From: Corynebacterium ulceribovis DSM 45146
Lineage (GTDB): Bacteria > Actinomycetota > Actinomycetes > Mycobacteriales > Mycobacteriaceae
DNA length: 64,000 nt
NCBI RefSeq assembly: GCF_000372445.1
Contig: NZ_AQUY01000001.1
Location: 1,094,501 to 1,158,500, forward strand
Direction of reading: 5' to 3'
This document shows positions 25,359 through 34,766 of the stretch, one piece after another; positions within the stretch are counted from its first letter, which is position 1, and the number at the start of each line of letters is the position of its first letter. The notes beneath the pieces were generated by a model. That model worked only from the letters and a program-made list of their open reading frames with translations. It was not told the DNA's origin and ran no database searches. Both the position numbers and the translations under genes were made by a program.

Positions 25359-26238
25359 CCGGCTTCCGTCGACGTGGACACCGCTGCCCCAAGCGGTGTG
25401 GCGCGCCCGTCAGCAGGCCCACCAAGATCGCGTCGATCGGCTCACCGCCGCACATTTGGCTCGCCGCACCCGCGGTGAACGCCACCCGGTCTGGGACTTC
25501 ATGTTCAATTATTACCCGGTCAATCCGGGACAGTTACGGCGGTGGCACCCCGGCGTTGGATTTGAGCTTATTGACGGGTATGGCAGCGAAGCAGCCACTT
25601 TTCGCGACTACCGCTGCAACGAAGAGGGCCGCGTCGCCGCGGATCTTGCGGCACTGTGGGCGCGTCGCGGGAAGACCTACCGCTATATTCAGCAGCTGCT
25701 GCGCCGTACCGCGGCTAACGAGTCCAGTTTTTCCTGCTTCGGGTTGCACGAATGGGCAATGGTGTACCGCTCCCCTCGCCCGCGTCATCCGGAGCCACTG
25801 CGGCTGGGGCAACGTGGGACGGACGCTGTCGTCGAAAAGCACGATATTAAGTGTTCCCACTACGACGCCTACCGGTTCTTTACGGCCGCGGCACGGCCAT
25901 TGAATGCGCTTGCACCAACGCGTGAGCAGCAGGAAGAATTTGAGCGTCCGAGCTGTTTGCACGCGAATATGGACTTGTACAAGTGGGCGACGAAGCTGGG
26001 GCCATTGGTGCCTGGCGAATTGTGGCTGGACTGTTTTGAGCATGCGTGCCGGGTGCGGCTGCTGGATATGGCATCGTCGCCGTATGACTTGCGGGAGTGG
26101 GATGTCCAGCCGGTGCGGATTGAGACTCCGGAGGGCAAAACTGAGTTTGTGGCGCGGCAGCGGCAGCTGGCTGCGGAAGCGGCGGCGCTCCGAGCAGAGC
26201 TTCTTACCGTGCTTGAACTGGCCGATTCGCTAAGCTGA
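25345..26238 (+). CDS. Conserved actinobacterial protein of unknown function
   Basis: The 297-residue cytosolic protein has distinctive stretches HPVWDFMFNYYPVNPGQLRR, HEWAMVY, KCSHYDAYRFFT and LHANMDLYKWATKLGP. I recall relatives being labelled 3-methyladenine DNA glycosylase in actinobacterial genomes, but I see no glycosylase motif and do not rely on that. The ATG at 25345 overlaps the end of the CNNM gene. His, Cys and Tyr residues in the KCSHYDAYRFF block may form a metal or active site. Confidence 0.7.
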   Translation: MTTPNRLPSTWTPLPQAVWRARQQAHQDRVDRLTAAHLARRTRGERHPVWDFMFNYYPVNPGQLRRWHPGVGFELIDGYGSEAATFRDYRCNEEGRVAADLAALWARRGKTYRYIQQLLRRTAANESSFSCFGLHEWAMVYRSPRPRHPEPLRLGQRGTDAVVEKHDIKCSHYDAYRFFTAAARPLNALAPTREQQEEFERPSCLHANMDLYKWATKLGPLVPGELWLDCFEHACRVRLLDMASSPYDLREWDVQPVRIETPEGKTEFVARQRQLAAEAAALRAELLTVLELADSLS

Positions 26239-26275
26239 GGGAAATCTTTATGCGGCGAAAGGGGCTAACGCGGCT

Positions 26276-27820
26276 ATGGGCAGGCATTCGAACGGGAAGC
26301 AGAACTATCGGATTGCGCGCGGGCCGCTGTTAGTGCTGCTGGCGCTGATCATTGTGGTGGCGCTGGTGCTGGGTTGGTGGCAGCTACGTTCCGATACCGC
26401 TGCCAACCGCGCCGATGACACCGCTTGTGCCGCAGGCGATATGACGCTCCCGATTAGCGTTGACCCCGCGTTGGAACAGCAGGTGCGCGAGCTGGTAACC
26501 AAGTATAAAGAATCCAATCCGGTTGTGCAGGATCATTGCGTCAAGCCTCAGGTGACAACGCAAGCGTCAGCAACCACGTTGGAAACACTGACCGGTGATG
26601 ACAGTGGCGCCACTAACTCCGCCGTGTGGGTGCCAGCGGGTGCTGCTTTCGCCGCCGATGCTCAGGCCGGTGGCGTTGCCATGGACACCAAGACCCCTAA
26701 CGCTGGCGAGGTGCCGGTAGGTTTCGCGATCGCCCCGGACCGGGAAGCTGAGCTGAAGGACAAGTCGTGGTCAGACCTGGGCAAACTGAAAATCGCTGCC
26801 GCCGGCGGTGACCAAGCAGCAGTCAGTGCCACCGTGCTTGCCGCGGTGGGTCTGGATGACAAGGCAGCGGAGGCTGCCGCACGCCGCGCTGGCGGCAAGA
26901 GTCTGACCGACTTGTTGGCGGGAATCGGTGACCAATATGACGCCGTGCCTGCCACGCAAGAGCAGGCCTCCGCATCAGGACAGGCCTTCGTCTCCCCCGA
27001 GGATCTCACTGCACCAGGCCCGGTGGTGGCCATGACTCCAAGTGACAAGACCCCCGAACTTGCCGCACGCGCTGCGAAGGACTTCCAAGGTTTTGCGGAA
27101 AAGTCCGGGCTTGGTGACGTTGATTTAGCCAATCCACCACATAATGGCGGCCGAGTCGCGCAGCTGGCTGCTACCGTCACAAAGCACAATGCGGCCGGTA
27201 CCTCAGACAAGCCGAAGGACGCAGACAACCGCAAGGTCGTGTCCACCCTATTTCTCATGGACACTTCTGGGTCGATGGGTTTGGTTGAGGGCGGAAAAAC
27301 CCGCATGGACCGGGCACAAGAGTTGGCGGCAGCAGGTCTGACTGATGCCGGAGCCGATGGCGCGCGGGTCGGGTTGTGGAATTACTCGTCGCCGCAGTCG
27401 GCCGGTGTGACGAAGGGGTGGCGGGATAATGTGCCGCTCGGCCAGAACGATGATGGGCACCAGAGTGCGCAGGCAGTTCAGGCACTGGGATTCGGCGGCG
27501 CTACGTGGACGTACCAGGCGGTGCTCGCTGCCCTGGCACATGCGACGGAAGCTTATGACGACGGCGGTGTGAACCGGATTGTGTTGCTGACGGATGGGCC
27601 GGATGATTCTGGTGCGACTGCGGAGCAGTTCCTATCCGAGTTGCAGCAGGCGATGGATCCGAAGCGGCCGGTGCAGATTGATGTGGTGCTGCTGGGCGAC
27701 AAGATTGACGCCGAGGTATACGAAAAGCTCACCGCGGAAACTGGCGGTGAGCTTTACAGCGCGCAAACTTCAGACTCGCCTGAGTTTGCAGAAGCTATGC
27801 AACAAGCGTTTGCGAAGTAA
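26276..27820 (+). CDS. Membrane-anchored von Willebrand A domain protein
   Basis: The 514-residue protein has an N-terminal membrane anchor (RGPLLVLLALIIVVALVLGW), an extracytoplasmic middle region of about 250 residues that resembles a periplasmic binding-protein fold, and a C-terminal VWA domain with an intact MIDAS motif DTSGSM followed later by TWTYQAV and LLTDGPDD. VWA domains bind partners through a metal ion. The role in the envelope is unknown. Confidence 0.82.
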   Translation: MGRHSNGKQNYRIARGPLLVLLALIIVVALVLGWWQLRSDTAANRADDTACAAGDMTLPISVDPALEQQVRELVTKYKESNPVVQDHCVKPQVTTQASATTLETLTGDDSGATNSAVWVPAGAAFAADAQAGGVAMDTKTPNAGEVPVGFAIAPDREAELKDKSWSDLGKLKIAAAGGDQAAVSATVLAAVGLDDKAAEAAARRAGGKSLTDLLAGIGDQYDAVPATQEQASASGQAFVSPEDLTAPGPVVAMTPSDKTPELAARAAKDFQGFAEKSGLGDVDLANPPHNGGRVAQLAATVTKHNAAGTSDKPKDADNRKVVSTLFLMDTSGSMGLVEGGKTRMDRAQELAAAGLTDAGADGARVGLWNYSSPQSAGVTKGWRDNVPLGQNDDGHQSAQAVQALGFGGATWTYQAVLAALAHATEAYDDGGVNRIVLLTDGPDDSGATAEQFLSELQQAMDPKRPVQIDVVLLGDKIDAEVYEKLTAETGGELYSAQTSDSPEFAEAMQQAFAK

Positions 27821-27826
27821 CGAAAG

Positions 27827-28366
27827 TTAGGAAATCTTCCGGCGGCGACGGGCAGCAAGCTCGTCGACTGGTTCGGAGCTGAGGTCTACGCGCTCCGCTT
27901 CGAACTGGGCAATGGTGCCGGTCAGTTCCTTCATGATGCCTGGCACTGCGATACCGAAGACGCCCTGGCCGCCGGCCAGCAGGTCAATGACCTCTTCATT
28001 CGAGCGGCACTGGTAGACGGTGTGTCCGTCGGAGACCAAGGTGATGCCAGCGAGGTCGTCGACGCCCATGACTTCGAGCTGTTCGACAGCAAGGCGGATG
28101 TTCTGCAGCGAGATGCCGGTGTCCAGCAGGCCCTTCACAATCTTTAGGACGAGGATGTCCTTGAAGCTGTAGAGACGCTGGGAGCCGGAGCCCTGTGCAG
28201 TGCGGATGGATGGCTTGACTAGGTCGGTGCGCGCCCAGTAGTCGAGCTGCCGGTAGGTGATGCCAGCAACCTGGCATGCAATTGGGACACGGTAGCCGAC
28301 TTCTTCGTCAGGCCCCATGTCGAAGAGAGATTCTTGGAAACCGTAGTTGTCTTCGCTCACTGGCAT
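27827..28366 (-). CDS. MerR-family regulator (Rv1830-like)
   Basis: The 179-residue protein has the MerR HTH (YRVPIACQVAGITYRQLDYW, then KPSIRTAQGSGSQRLYSFKD) and a helical C-terminus ending in the basic ARRRRKIS. There is no metal-binding Cys set. It lies in the conserved merR-DUF151-ftsR-odhI cluster. The start ATG at 28366 has AAAGGGG upstream. An AACCTTAA palindrome and a promoter-like pair lie in the upstream gap. Confidence 0.85.
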   Translation of the reverse strand: MPVSEDNYGFQESLFDMGPDEEVGYRVPIACQVAGITYRQLDYWARTDLVKPSIRTAQGSGSQRLYSFKDILVLKIVKGLLDTGISLQNIRLAVEQLEVMGVDDLAGITLVSDGHTVYQCRSNEEVIDLLAGGQGVFGIAVPGIMKELTGTIAQFEAERVDLSSEPVDELAARRRRKIS

Positions 28367-28396
28367 AACCCCTTTGGAACTTCACGCTTGTTGTTT

Positions 28397-28425
28397 ATCT
28401 TTCGCCAAGCGTATGCCCATGTCAA
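28397..28425 (-). promoter_or_regulatory. Candidate promoter for the MerR gene
   Basis: On the minus strand TTGACA (28420-28425) and AAAGAT (28397-28402) are 17 bases apart, placed 31 bases before the MerR start codon at 28366. The boxes fit a sigma-70-type promoter; no experiment is implied. Confidence 0.5.
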
Positions 28426-28450
28426 CACCAAAAGTGGATAACACGCCCTA

Positions 28451-28468
28451 AACCTTAACTTTAAGGTT
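28451..28468. promoter_or_regulatory. Perfect palindrome AACCTTAA-CT-TTAAGGTT
   Basis: An 8+2+8 perfect inverted repeat lies 26 bases upstream of the proposed -35 box of the MerR gene and 56 bases after the DUF151 stop. Its form suits a dimeric regulator such as a MerR protein. Which protein binds is unknown. Confidence 0.5.
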
Positions 28469-28524
28469 AGATTGAGGGATATTGTTACCAGGCCGTGATC
28501 TAACTGTGCTGGTTTTCGCTGCGA

Positions 28525-29076
28525 CTACGGGTTTTCCTTCGGAATATCGTCCCCACCGGAACCAGATTCGAAGTCTTCCGCATCGATGCTCTCCAAGAAC
28601 TTTCGGAATTCATCGACACGTTCGTCTTCGCGAACCAAACCGGCATCTTCTTCTTCGCCTTCATCGACAAAGAAAGAGTCCGGCAGCACAATCGCCGCGG
28701 CATCCAGAACCGCTTCATCGACCAAAATCGGCACGTCAGCAATCTGCGCGACATTGAGCGCATCAGATGGCCGTGCATCGATGCTCAGCTGACTTTCGGT
28801 AACAATTGCCGCTACAAATACGCCCATGTGGTAGCTGACCAGTTCAATATGGTCAACGGGGTCGGACTTTTGCTCCAAGATATCGACCATCACGTCGTGC
28901 GCACTTGGCCGGTCCGGCACCAGACCGCGGTCACGCAGCACCAGTTCGGATGCTTCGCCAGCGCCGATCCACAACGCCAGGTACTTGTCCTTCTCCTGCC
29001 AGTGCAGCAAGATGACGGGATCACCTTCAGGACCGAAGAGCTGGACGCCCATATATTCGACTTCGATGAGGCTCAT
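28525..29076 (-). CDS. Bifunctional nuclease family protein (DUF151)
   Basis: The 183-residue protein follows the DUF151 pattern: MSLIEVEYMGVQLFGPEGDP, VILLHWQEKDKYLALWIGAG, RPSAHDVMVDIL and LSIDARPSDALNVA. A plant relative was reported with RNase and DNase activity; the bacterial role is open. It starts directly at the end of ftsR and lies in the cluster conserved in Corynebacterium and Mycobacterium (Rv1829-like). Confidence 0.88.
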   Translation of the reverse strand: MSLIEVEYMGVQLFGPEGDPVILLHWQEKDKYLALWIGAGEASELVLRDRGLVPDRPSAHDVMVDILEQKSDPVDHIELVSYHMGVFVAAIVTESQLSIDARPSDALNVAQIADVPILVDEAVLDAAAIVLPDSFFVDEGEEEDAGLVREDERVDEFRKFLESIDAEDFESGSGGDDIPKENP

Positions 29077-29841
29077 CTAGCCACCCAATTCGTCGTAGAC
29101 CTGATCCTTAACCAGCAGCGCATGCAATGAAACAACCAGCGCAGTCAATTCGCGGGACCGCTCGCGGGCACGTTCACGAGCGGAATCGTCACCCTTCGAG
29201 GTTGGAACCACACCGGAAGCTTGCGTAATAATGTCCGCCTCGCGCATTGCGGCGGTCCGCAGCTGCCGCAGCAACCGCTCATCAATACCAGCAGCCACCA
29301 ATTGCGCACAGGTTTGCACAATCGCGACATCTTCATTGGTGAAGAAACCGGATGCGTCCGCGGACACAAGCTTGGCTTTCTTCAATGTCGTGACAAAGCT
29401 TGTCTCAACATCTGCCTGCTCTGCCAGCTCCTCCGGGGTAATCCGAGTAGCTGGTGGGCGACGGAACTGTTCTGGCGTCACCACTGGCGCCAGCCCAGAT
29501 GTGCCGTTTGCCGGCACGACACCAACGGTCATGGCTGCAGTGACGGCAGCGTCATCAAGCTCATCTAACTGCTCTTTGATGACCTTCAGCGGCAGGTAGT
29601 TATCCCGCTGGGTCGTCAGCACATAGCGTAACCGGTCAACGTCGGCGCTAGAAAAGCGCCGGTAGCCGGAGGAGGTACGCGCTGGCGAAACGAGTCCTTC
29701 AGACTCCAGGAAGCGAATCTTGGAAACGGTGACTTCAGGGAACTCCTTATGGAGTTCATCCAAGACCGCACCAATAGACATTTTTGCCTTGGTGCTTGCC
29801 CGCTGGGCTGAGGCGGTGGAAATTCGACGGACTGCAGCCAC
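29077..29841 (-). CDS. ftsR: MerR-family regulator, FtsR-like
   Basis: The 254-residue protein has an N-terminal MerR domain (MSIGAVLDELHKEFPEVTVS, then KIRFLESEGLVSP and SGYRRFSSADVDRLRYVL) and a long helical C-terminus. In C. glutamicum the gene next to odhI encodes FtsR, an activator of ftsZ; Rv1828 is the mycobacterial counterpart. The name is given by this synteny. It follows odhI with a nine-base gap. Confidence 0.8.
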   Translation of the reverse strand: MAAVRRISTASAQRASTKAKMSIGAVLDELHKEFPEVTVSKIRFLESEGLVSPARTSSGYRRFSSADVDRLRYVLTTQRDNYLPLKVIKEQLDELDDAAVTAAMTVGVVPANGTSGLAPVVTPEQFRRPPATRITPEELAEQADVETSFVTTLKKAKLVSADASGFFTNEDVAIVQTCAQLVAAGIDERLLRQLRTAAMREADIITQASGVVPTSKGDDSARERARERSRELTALVVSLHALLVKDQVYDELGG

Positions 29842-29850
29842 GAATACTGA

Positions 29851-30282
29851 CTAGGCGTTCTTCATGCCGGTCAGGAACACGAGGCGGAACTTACCGATCT
29901 GGACTTCGTCACCGTTCGACAGCACAGCGGAGTTCTTAGGCTCGCGATTAACGTAGGTGCCGTTCAGAGATCCGACATCCACAACCTCGAATTCATTCGC
30001 GTTAAGGCGGAATTCTGCGTGACGACGGGACACAGTCACGTCATCCAGGAAAATGTCGGAATCTGGGTGGCGGCCAGCGGAAGTCACTGGCTGGTCCAGC
30101 AAGAAGCGGGAGCCTGCGTTAGGGCCGCGCTTGACGACCAGCAATGCGGAGCCTTCCGGAAGGCCTTCAACTCCCGAGACCGTCGGAGCGGTGCTTTCCG
30201 CTTCCATCTCCTTGAGCAGATCCGCACGGAAAACAGAAGTCGTTTCCACGGAAACCTCAGGGATCCCGGTGTTTTCACTCAT
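29851..30282 (-). CDS. odhI: FHA-domain regulator OdhI/GarA
   Basis: The 143-residue protein has the phosphorylation motif VETTSVFR with Thr14 and Thr15, exactly as in OdhI, and an FHA domain at about 45-135 (SAGRHPDSDIFLDDVTVSRR, HAEFRL, SLNGTYVNRE, LSNGDEVQIGKFRLVFL). Unphosphorylated OdhI inhibits 2-oxoglutarate dehydrogenase and affects glutamate metabolism; Ser/Thr kinases such as PknG relieve it. GGAGG precedes the ATG. Confidence 0.95.
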   Translation of the reverse strand: MSENTGIPEVSVETTSVFRADLLKEMEAESTAPTVSGVEGLPEGSALLVVKRGPNAGSRFLLDQPVTSAGRHPDSDIFLDDVTVSRRHAEFRLNANEFEVVDVGSLNGTYVNREPKNSAVLSNGDEVQIGKFRLVFLTGMKNA

Positions 30283-30446
30283 GGTCCATTCCTCCGGTTC
30301 TGAACTAACAGGTATTTGACTGTCATCATAGCCGGTTACTTCTGCCCGCGGATCAAGTAATCGATTGTGATTTCGGAGATTTTGAAGTTTATGCCGGTCA
30401 GAGCCGTCGCAGACCTATCGAAACCGTCGAAACAGAACGGGGGTAA

Positions 30447-31100
30447 TTACGCCGCTGGGATTCGCCGCTGCACCAGCAGGGCTTTCCAGATGTACAGCAC
30501 ACCCGTCCATAGATATAGCGCAATTCCCCACCACATCAGTGCCTGCGCCCATGGTTCGAACCAGCCACTAAATGACCAGCCAGCCCGCGCTGCAAGATAC
30601 AGCGGGAAGGCCCACAGCAGCGCGAACGTCGCGGCTTTACCGAGGTACATGACGTGACTGTCGAGGTTCCGACGGCGATAGATAAGCAATGTCGGCGCCA
30701 GCAGCACATCTCGCAGTACCAGCGCTACGGCTGCCCACAGTGGCAGAATGCCCACAACAACGAACACAATTGGCGTGACCAGCACCAGCAGGCGGTCCGC
30801 CGCTGGGTCTAGATACTGCCCCAGTTTGGTCTGCAGATTGAACATCCGCGCGATTTTTCCGTCCACCCAGTCCGTGACGGAGGAAAACGCGAGCAGCGCC
30901 AGTGCCCACCCATATTCGCCAGGGCCAACAAGCAGCCATGCAAAGACTGGCACAAGCAAAATCCGCAGGAAGGACAACATATTCGGCACGGTCCACACGC
31001 GGTTAAAGCGTGCTGCCGAAATGTCAGCTTCCGGCAATCCGGGTGGGATTGCGCGGGCGCTGTGCCCCGACCGAGGGTTTTTGATTGTGCGACGTTCCAT
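30447..31100 (-). CDS. CDP-alcohol phosphatidyltransferase (PgsA-like)
   Basis: The 217-residue membrane enzyme shows the CDP-alcohol transferase motif D-x2-D-G-x2-A-R-x8-G-x3-D-x3-D in SVTDWVDGKIARMFN plus LGQYLDPAADRLL. Several hydrophobic segments follow. It would make a phospholipid headgroup linkage such as phosphatidylglycerophosphate; the position beside secA2 matches Rv1822 (pgsA2). Start codon overlaps the secA2 stop by one base. Confidence 0.87.
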   Translation of the reverse strand: MERRTIKNPRSGHSARAIPPGLPEADISAARFNRVWTVPNMLSFLRILLVPVFAWLLVGPGEYGWALALLAFSSVTDWVDGKIARMFNLQTKLGQYLDPAADRLLVLVTPIVFVVVGILPLWAAVALVLRDVLLAPTLLIYRRRNLDSHVMYLGKAATFALLWAFPLYLAARAGWSFSGWFEPWAQALMWWGIALYLWTGVLYIWKALLVQRRIPAA

Positions 31101-33385
31101 TAACGGAAGAGCCCTTCCACTGCCCCAATGACGCTGCCCGAACCAGACAACGGATTGTCGTTGACCATATACGTCCAGGTCGAACTTGGCCGGGCAAGGT
31201 CTTCCGCAGCTAGGTCCACACCCGAATCCGTAATCTCGGCGTTCTTAAACGTCGTGACTGCCTCTGCAACTGCATCCGTGGCAATGGTCTTAAACGCTGC
31301 GATGGACTGTCGGTGGTATTCATCGATCGGGCTTTCCTTGGCGATGGCCCGCAAGTGAATGGATTCGCGCAGGTCATCAAGCATGGCCAAGTGATCCGAC
31401 CACGCATTGTCCAGGTGCGCCAGCATAATCTCCCGCGCTGCCTGTTCCCGTGTCTGCTTATTGACGGTTTCCGCCACACTCTTAGCCTTTTCCGGTGCGG
31501 CTTCAGCTAGTTCTTTCCAAGCAATATCAGTATCCAGGAGCTGGTCCCGACGCTTGGCAATAATGCGGTGCTGGTCCACAATCAGCTGGTTGTATTTCCA
31601 GGTCGTGCCGTGGATCTGCAACATCGTCGCTTCTGTGACGCGCTGCGCACGGTCAATGAATTCAGCAACCTTCGGCTCAACCAGTCGCCCATCTTCTTCT
31701 GGAATAGCCGTGAGCTCTTCCCCGGCGCCACCTTCAGTGACCATTGGGTCATCCAAGCTGACAAAGAACACGGAGCTGCCTGGGTCACCTTGGCGACCGG
31801 CACGGCCACGCAACTGATTGTCCAGCCGTCGAGTGCGGTGTCGGCCAGTGCCGACCACGCACAAGCCGCCTAAGTCGACGACCTCTTTGTGGGCACTTTC
31901 ATCTTTGCCGCCTAGGCGAATGTCGGTACCACGGCCCGCCATCTGAGTGGAGACGGTGACTCGGCCCGGAGCGCCGGCTTCCGCCACAATGGCTGCTTCC
32001 AGTTCATCATTCTTCGCATTAAGTACAGCTACGTCGATACCGTCTTGCTTCAGAGCTTCGGCAATGCGTTCAGACTCCGCGATGTCTTGGGTACCAACCA
32101 AAATTGGCCGGTTCGTACGGTGCACTTCTTCGATGTAGTCCAGCACCGCATTGAACTTTTCGTTTTCGGTCGCGTAAATCCGGTCACCATAGTCGTCACG
32201 GATACACGTCTCATTCGGTTCAATCACCGACACCATGAGCCCATAGAACTGTCGGAACTGGTCGCCAGCAGCTACTGCGGTACCAGTCATGCCGCATACC
32301 CGCGGGTAGGAGCCGATGAGCTCTTGCACTGTCATGGTGTCCAAGATGCGGCCGCCATCAGATACCTCAAGGCCTTCTTTTGCCTCCACCGCAGCCTGCA
32401 GCCCATCCGGCCAGCGCTGCAGGTCCGCCACTCGGCCACGGGAAGCGTTGACCAAGGCAACCGATCCGTCGCGGACAATATAATCCACATCGCGCTTAAG
32501 CAGCTCTTGGGCATGCAAAGCCAAGTTCACTTGAACCAGGGTTGTGCCCACATGCTCGTCATCGTAGAGGTTGTTGATCCGAAGTTTGCGCTCTACTCGA
32601 CGGGCACCTTTGTCCGTCAAGAAGACATTACGACGGCCTGGGTCAATCTCGAAGTCAATATCTGATGCCAATTCCCGAACTACTTCAGTAATAGCGGCAG
32701 CTGGGGGCACTCCTTCTGCGCTACCGGCCAAGACCAACGGCACCAAAGCTTCGTCAACAAGCGCGGAGTCGGCCTCGTCCACAATCGCAACGTCGGCGCC
32801 GTGCTGTACCGCCTGGTCGCGGTGCAAAATCAGGTTATCGCGCAGGACATCAAAGCCCAGCTCGTTGACTGGGGCGAATAGGACATCTGCCTTGTACGCT
32901 TCGCGTCGGGCTGCTGCGTCCATCGATTCAGTAATAGCTGCGGTGCGCAAGCCGAAGAACTCAACAAACGGACCCATCCAGTCGCGGTCGCGGCCCGCCA
33001 AATAGGAGTTCACCGTGATGACATGCACAGACTTTCCGGCCAGTGCATAGCCGACAGCGGCCATCGCACCGGAGAGCGTTTTACCTTCACCGGTAGCCAT
33101 CTCCACGACATCGCCTTCGAGCAGGCGCAAACAGCCCTGTACCTGAACATCGAATGGGCGCATGCCCAGTGTCTTCTCCGCGGCAATGCGCAGCACCGCA
33201 AGGAACTCGGCGCGGCGGGCGTCATCGGTGGCGGTCTCTTTCGCCAGTGTCACCAGCTCAGCGTCGCTGAGTGTGGCCAGTTGTGCTTCCACATCGTTGG
33301 CTTCGGATACCAACGCTCGGCTCTTCTTTTGGTTGGTGCTTTGTTCGGCACCAAGCATTTTCCAGAACCAGCCGAATCGGGCCAT
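31100..33385 (-). CDS. secA2: Accessory preprotein translocase ATPase SecA2
   Basis: The 761-residue ATPase has Walker A in MATGEGKTLSGAMAAVGYAL, the SecA block VDEADSALVDEALVPLVLAG, TAGT-like GMTGTAVAAGDQF, TVSTQMAGRGTDIRLGG and GRAGRQGDPGSS. It is shorter than housekeeping SecA and lacks the C-terminal zinc-binding tail, as SecA2 proteins do. It exports a subset of proteins with the SecYEG channel. Synteny with Rv1821 supports the name. Confidence 0.93.
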   Translation of the reverse strand: MARFGWFWKMLGAEQSTNQKKSRALVSEANDVEAQLATLSDAELVTLAKETATDDARRAEFLAVLRIAAEKTLGMRPFDVQVQGCLRLLEGDVVEMATGEGKTLSGAMAAVGYALAGKSVHVITVNSYLAGRDRDWMGPFVEFFGLRTAAITESMDAAARREAYKADVLFAPVNELGFDVLRDNLILHRDQAVQHGADVAIVDEADSALVDEALVPLVLAGSAEGVPPAAAITEVVRELASDIDFEIDPGRRNVFLTDKGARRVERKLRINNLYDDEHVGTTLVQVNLALHAQELLKRDVDYIVRDGSVALVNASRGRVADLQRWPDGLQAAVEAKEGLEVSDGGRILDTMTVQELIGSYPRVCGMTGTAVAAGDQFRQFYGLMVSVIEPNETCIRDDYGDRIYATENEKFNAVLDYIEEVHRTNRPILVGTQDIAESERIAEALKQDGIDVAVLNAKNDELEAAIVAEAGAPGRVTVSTQMAGRGTDIRLGGKDESAHKEVVDLGGLCVVGTGRHRTRRLDNQLRGRAGRQGDPGSSVFFVSLDDPMVTEGGAGEELTAIPEEDGRLVEPKVAEFIDRAQRVTEATMLQIHGTTWKYNQLIVDQHRIIAKRRDQLLDTDIAWKELAEAAPEKAKSVAETVNKQTREQAAREIMLAHLDNAWSDHLAMLDDLRESIHLRAIAKESPIDEYHRQSIAAFKTIATDAVAEAVTTFKNAEITDSGVDLAAEDLARPSSTWTYMVNDNPLSGSGSVIGAVEGLFR

Positions 33386-33520
33386 GACGTGCCTCCTACT
33401 CAGGACAATCGTTCACCCCACAATAACGGAATTACTACCCCACCCCGCTCGCGGGTCCGGTTGCGTGGCACAATCTGACCTGTATTGACCTGTAACCCAT
33501 ATTTCATAAAGGAGCCCACC

Positions 33521-34000
33521 GTGACCCAGTTCATTAATACCGCGGATCTTGTAGACGAAATTGGCCCAGATGTCCGCAGCTGCGACCTGCAACTGCGCAA
33601 TATTGGGGGCAAGAAAGAGTTCTATGGCCGCATCACCACGGTTCGCTGCTTCCAGGACAATGCGCTGCTGAAGTCGGTACTTCAGGAAGAATCCGACGGC
33701 GGTGTCCTCGTTATTGATGGCGCGGGCTCCGTCCACACGGCACTAGTCGGCGACATTATCGCCGGTTTGGGCAAGGATCACGGCTGGGCCGGCGTGGTCG
33801 TCAATGGCGCTGTTCGCGACTCCCACATCATTGGGGATATGGATTTTGGCTGTAAAGCGCTGGGCACCAACCCACGCAAGTCCACCAAAACAGGTGCCGG
33901 AGAGCGGGACGTGACGGTGGCTTTCGGCGGCATCGAATTTAAGCCAGGCGAAATGCTTTACTCTGATGCCGACGGCATCGTGGTGCGCGCTGAAGACTAA
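33521..34000 (+). CDS. rraA: RraA-family protein
   Basis: The 159-residue protein matches Rra[60 protein letters not shown] and [20 protein letters not shown]. RraA binds and inhibits RNase E in E. coli; many relatives are class II aldolases, so the true role is open. GTG at 33521 with AAAGGAG upstream is preferred to the earlier start at 33485. It diverges from secA2. Confidence 0.9.
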   Translation: MTQFINTADLVDEIGPDVRSCDLQLRNIGGKKEFYGRITTVRCFQDNALLKSVLQEESDGGVLVIDGAGSVHTALVGDIIAGLGKDHGWAGVVVNGAVRDSHIIGDMDFGCKALGTNPRKSTKTGAGERDVTVAFGGIEFKPGEMLYSDADGIVVRAED

Positions 34001-34009
34001 TCTTCCGCG

Positions 34010-34720
34010 TTAGTTGCGCTGCACGTGCGCCGCGGAGAGTAGCTCTTCTAGGGCATCAGTGTTGAAAATCCCCGAATACACATGGGTTTCAATGCTGGTG
34101 CCCACAATCATTTGGTCGACGATGCCCTCAAAAAGATGCAGGTTCGACGCGGATAGACCGGAAGCCACAGCTAGGGGCTTGGAAATGACCGACTTCATCG
34201 CGTGAATCTTTTCGGCATCTGGTGCAGTGCCCGTGCCACGCCCAGAGGTGGTCACAACATCAACGTAGGGTTCCAGTTCCTTCGCTTCGGCAGCGGCGCG
34301 GTCTGGGTCCGAGGTGTAGTTCGGCGTGTATTTGAAGGCAATGCCGCCCATCAGCGTGATATTCGCCAGTTCTGGTTCGCTGCGACGGAACTCATCGAGT
34401 TCAGCTAGGTCCGCAGTGCCACTATCGCGGATATCGTCACACCACAGCGCATTGGGCATCCGCGGAATCAGCCCGTTGTTGAGCGATTCGAGCAAAATGT
34501 CATATGCCTGCTTGACAGTGCTGCCCAAGAGATTGACTCCGACGAATACGTCTGGGGTATTCGTCAATAAGCCCCCATACGCCCGCAAGACCGTGTCGCG
34601 CGGATCACGGTCTTGGTGATCAATGAAGTAAACACCATCGGAACCCATATCCAAGGCGAGTTGAGCCTGGGAGATGGCGGTTTCTACCTCATTGATATGC
34701 ACTACGGGGAAAGCTTTCAT
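34010..34720 (-). CDS. TIM-barrel protein, BtpA-like
   Basis: The 236-residue protein has repeated beta-strand/helix units and C-terminal phosphate-site-like loops: VVTTSGRGTGTAPD, LAVASGLSASN and MIVGTSIET. The pattern resembles the BtpA/SgcQ family, but the fit is partial. Substrate unknown. It is convergent with rraA, with nine bases between their stops. Confidence 0.6.
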   Translation of the reverse strand: MKAFPVVHINEVETAISQAQLALDMGSDGVYFIDHQDRDPRDTVLRAYGGLLTNTPDVFVGVNLLGSTVKQAYDILLESLNNGLIPRMPNALWCDDIRDSGTADLAELDEFRRSEPELANITLMGGIAFKYTPNYTSDPDRAAAEAKELEPYVDVVTTSGRGTGTAPDAEKIHAMKSVISKPLAVASGLSASNLHLFEGIVDQMIVGTSIETHVYSGIFNTDALEELLSAAHVQRN

Positions 34721-34766
34721 GGCCGCTAGTTTGCCATGAGTTCATAACGGGGGCACACACTGGGGG

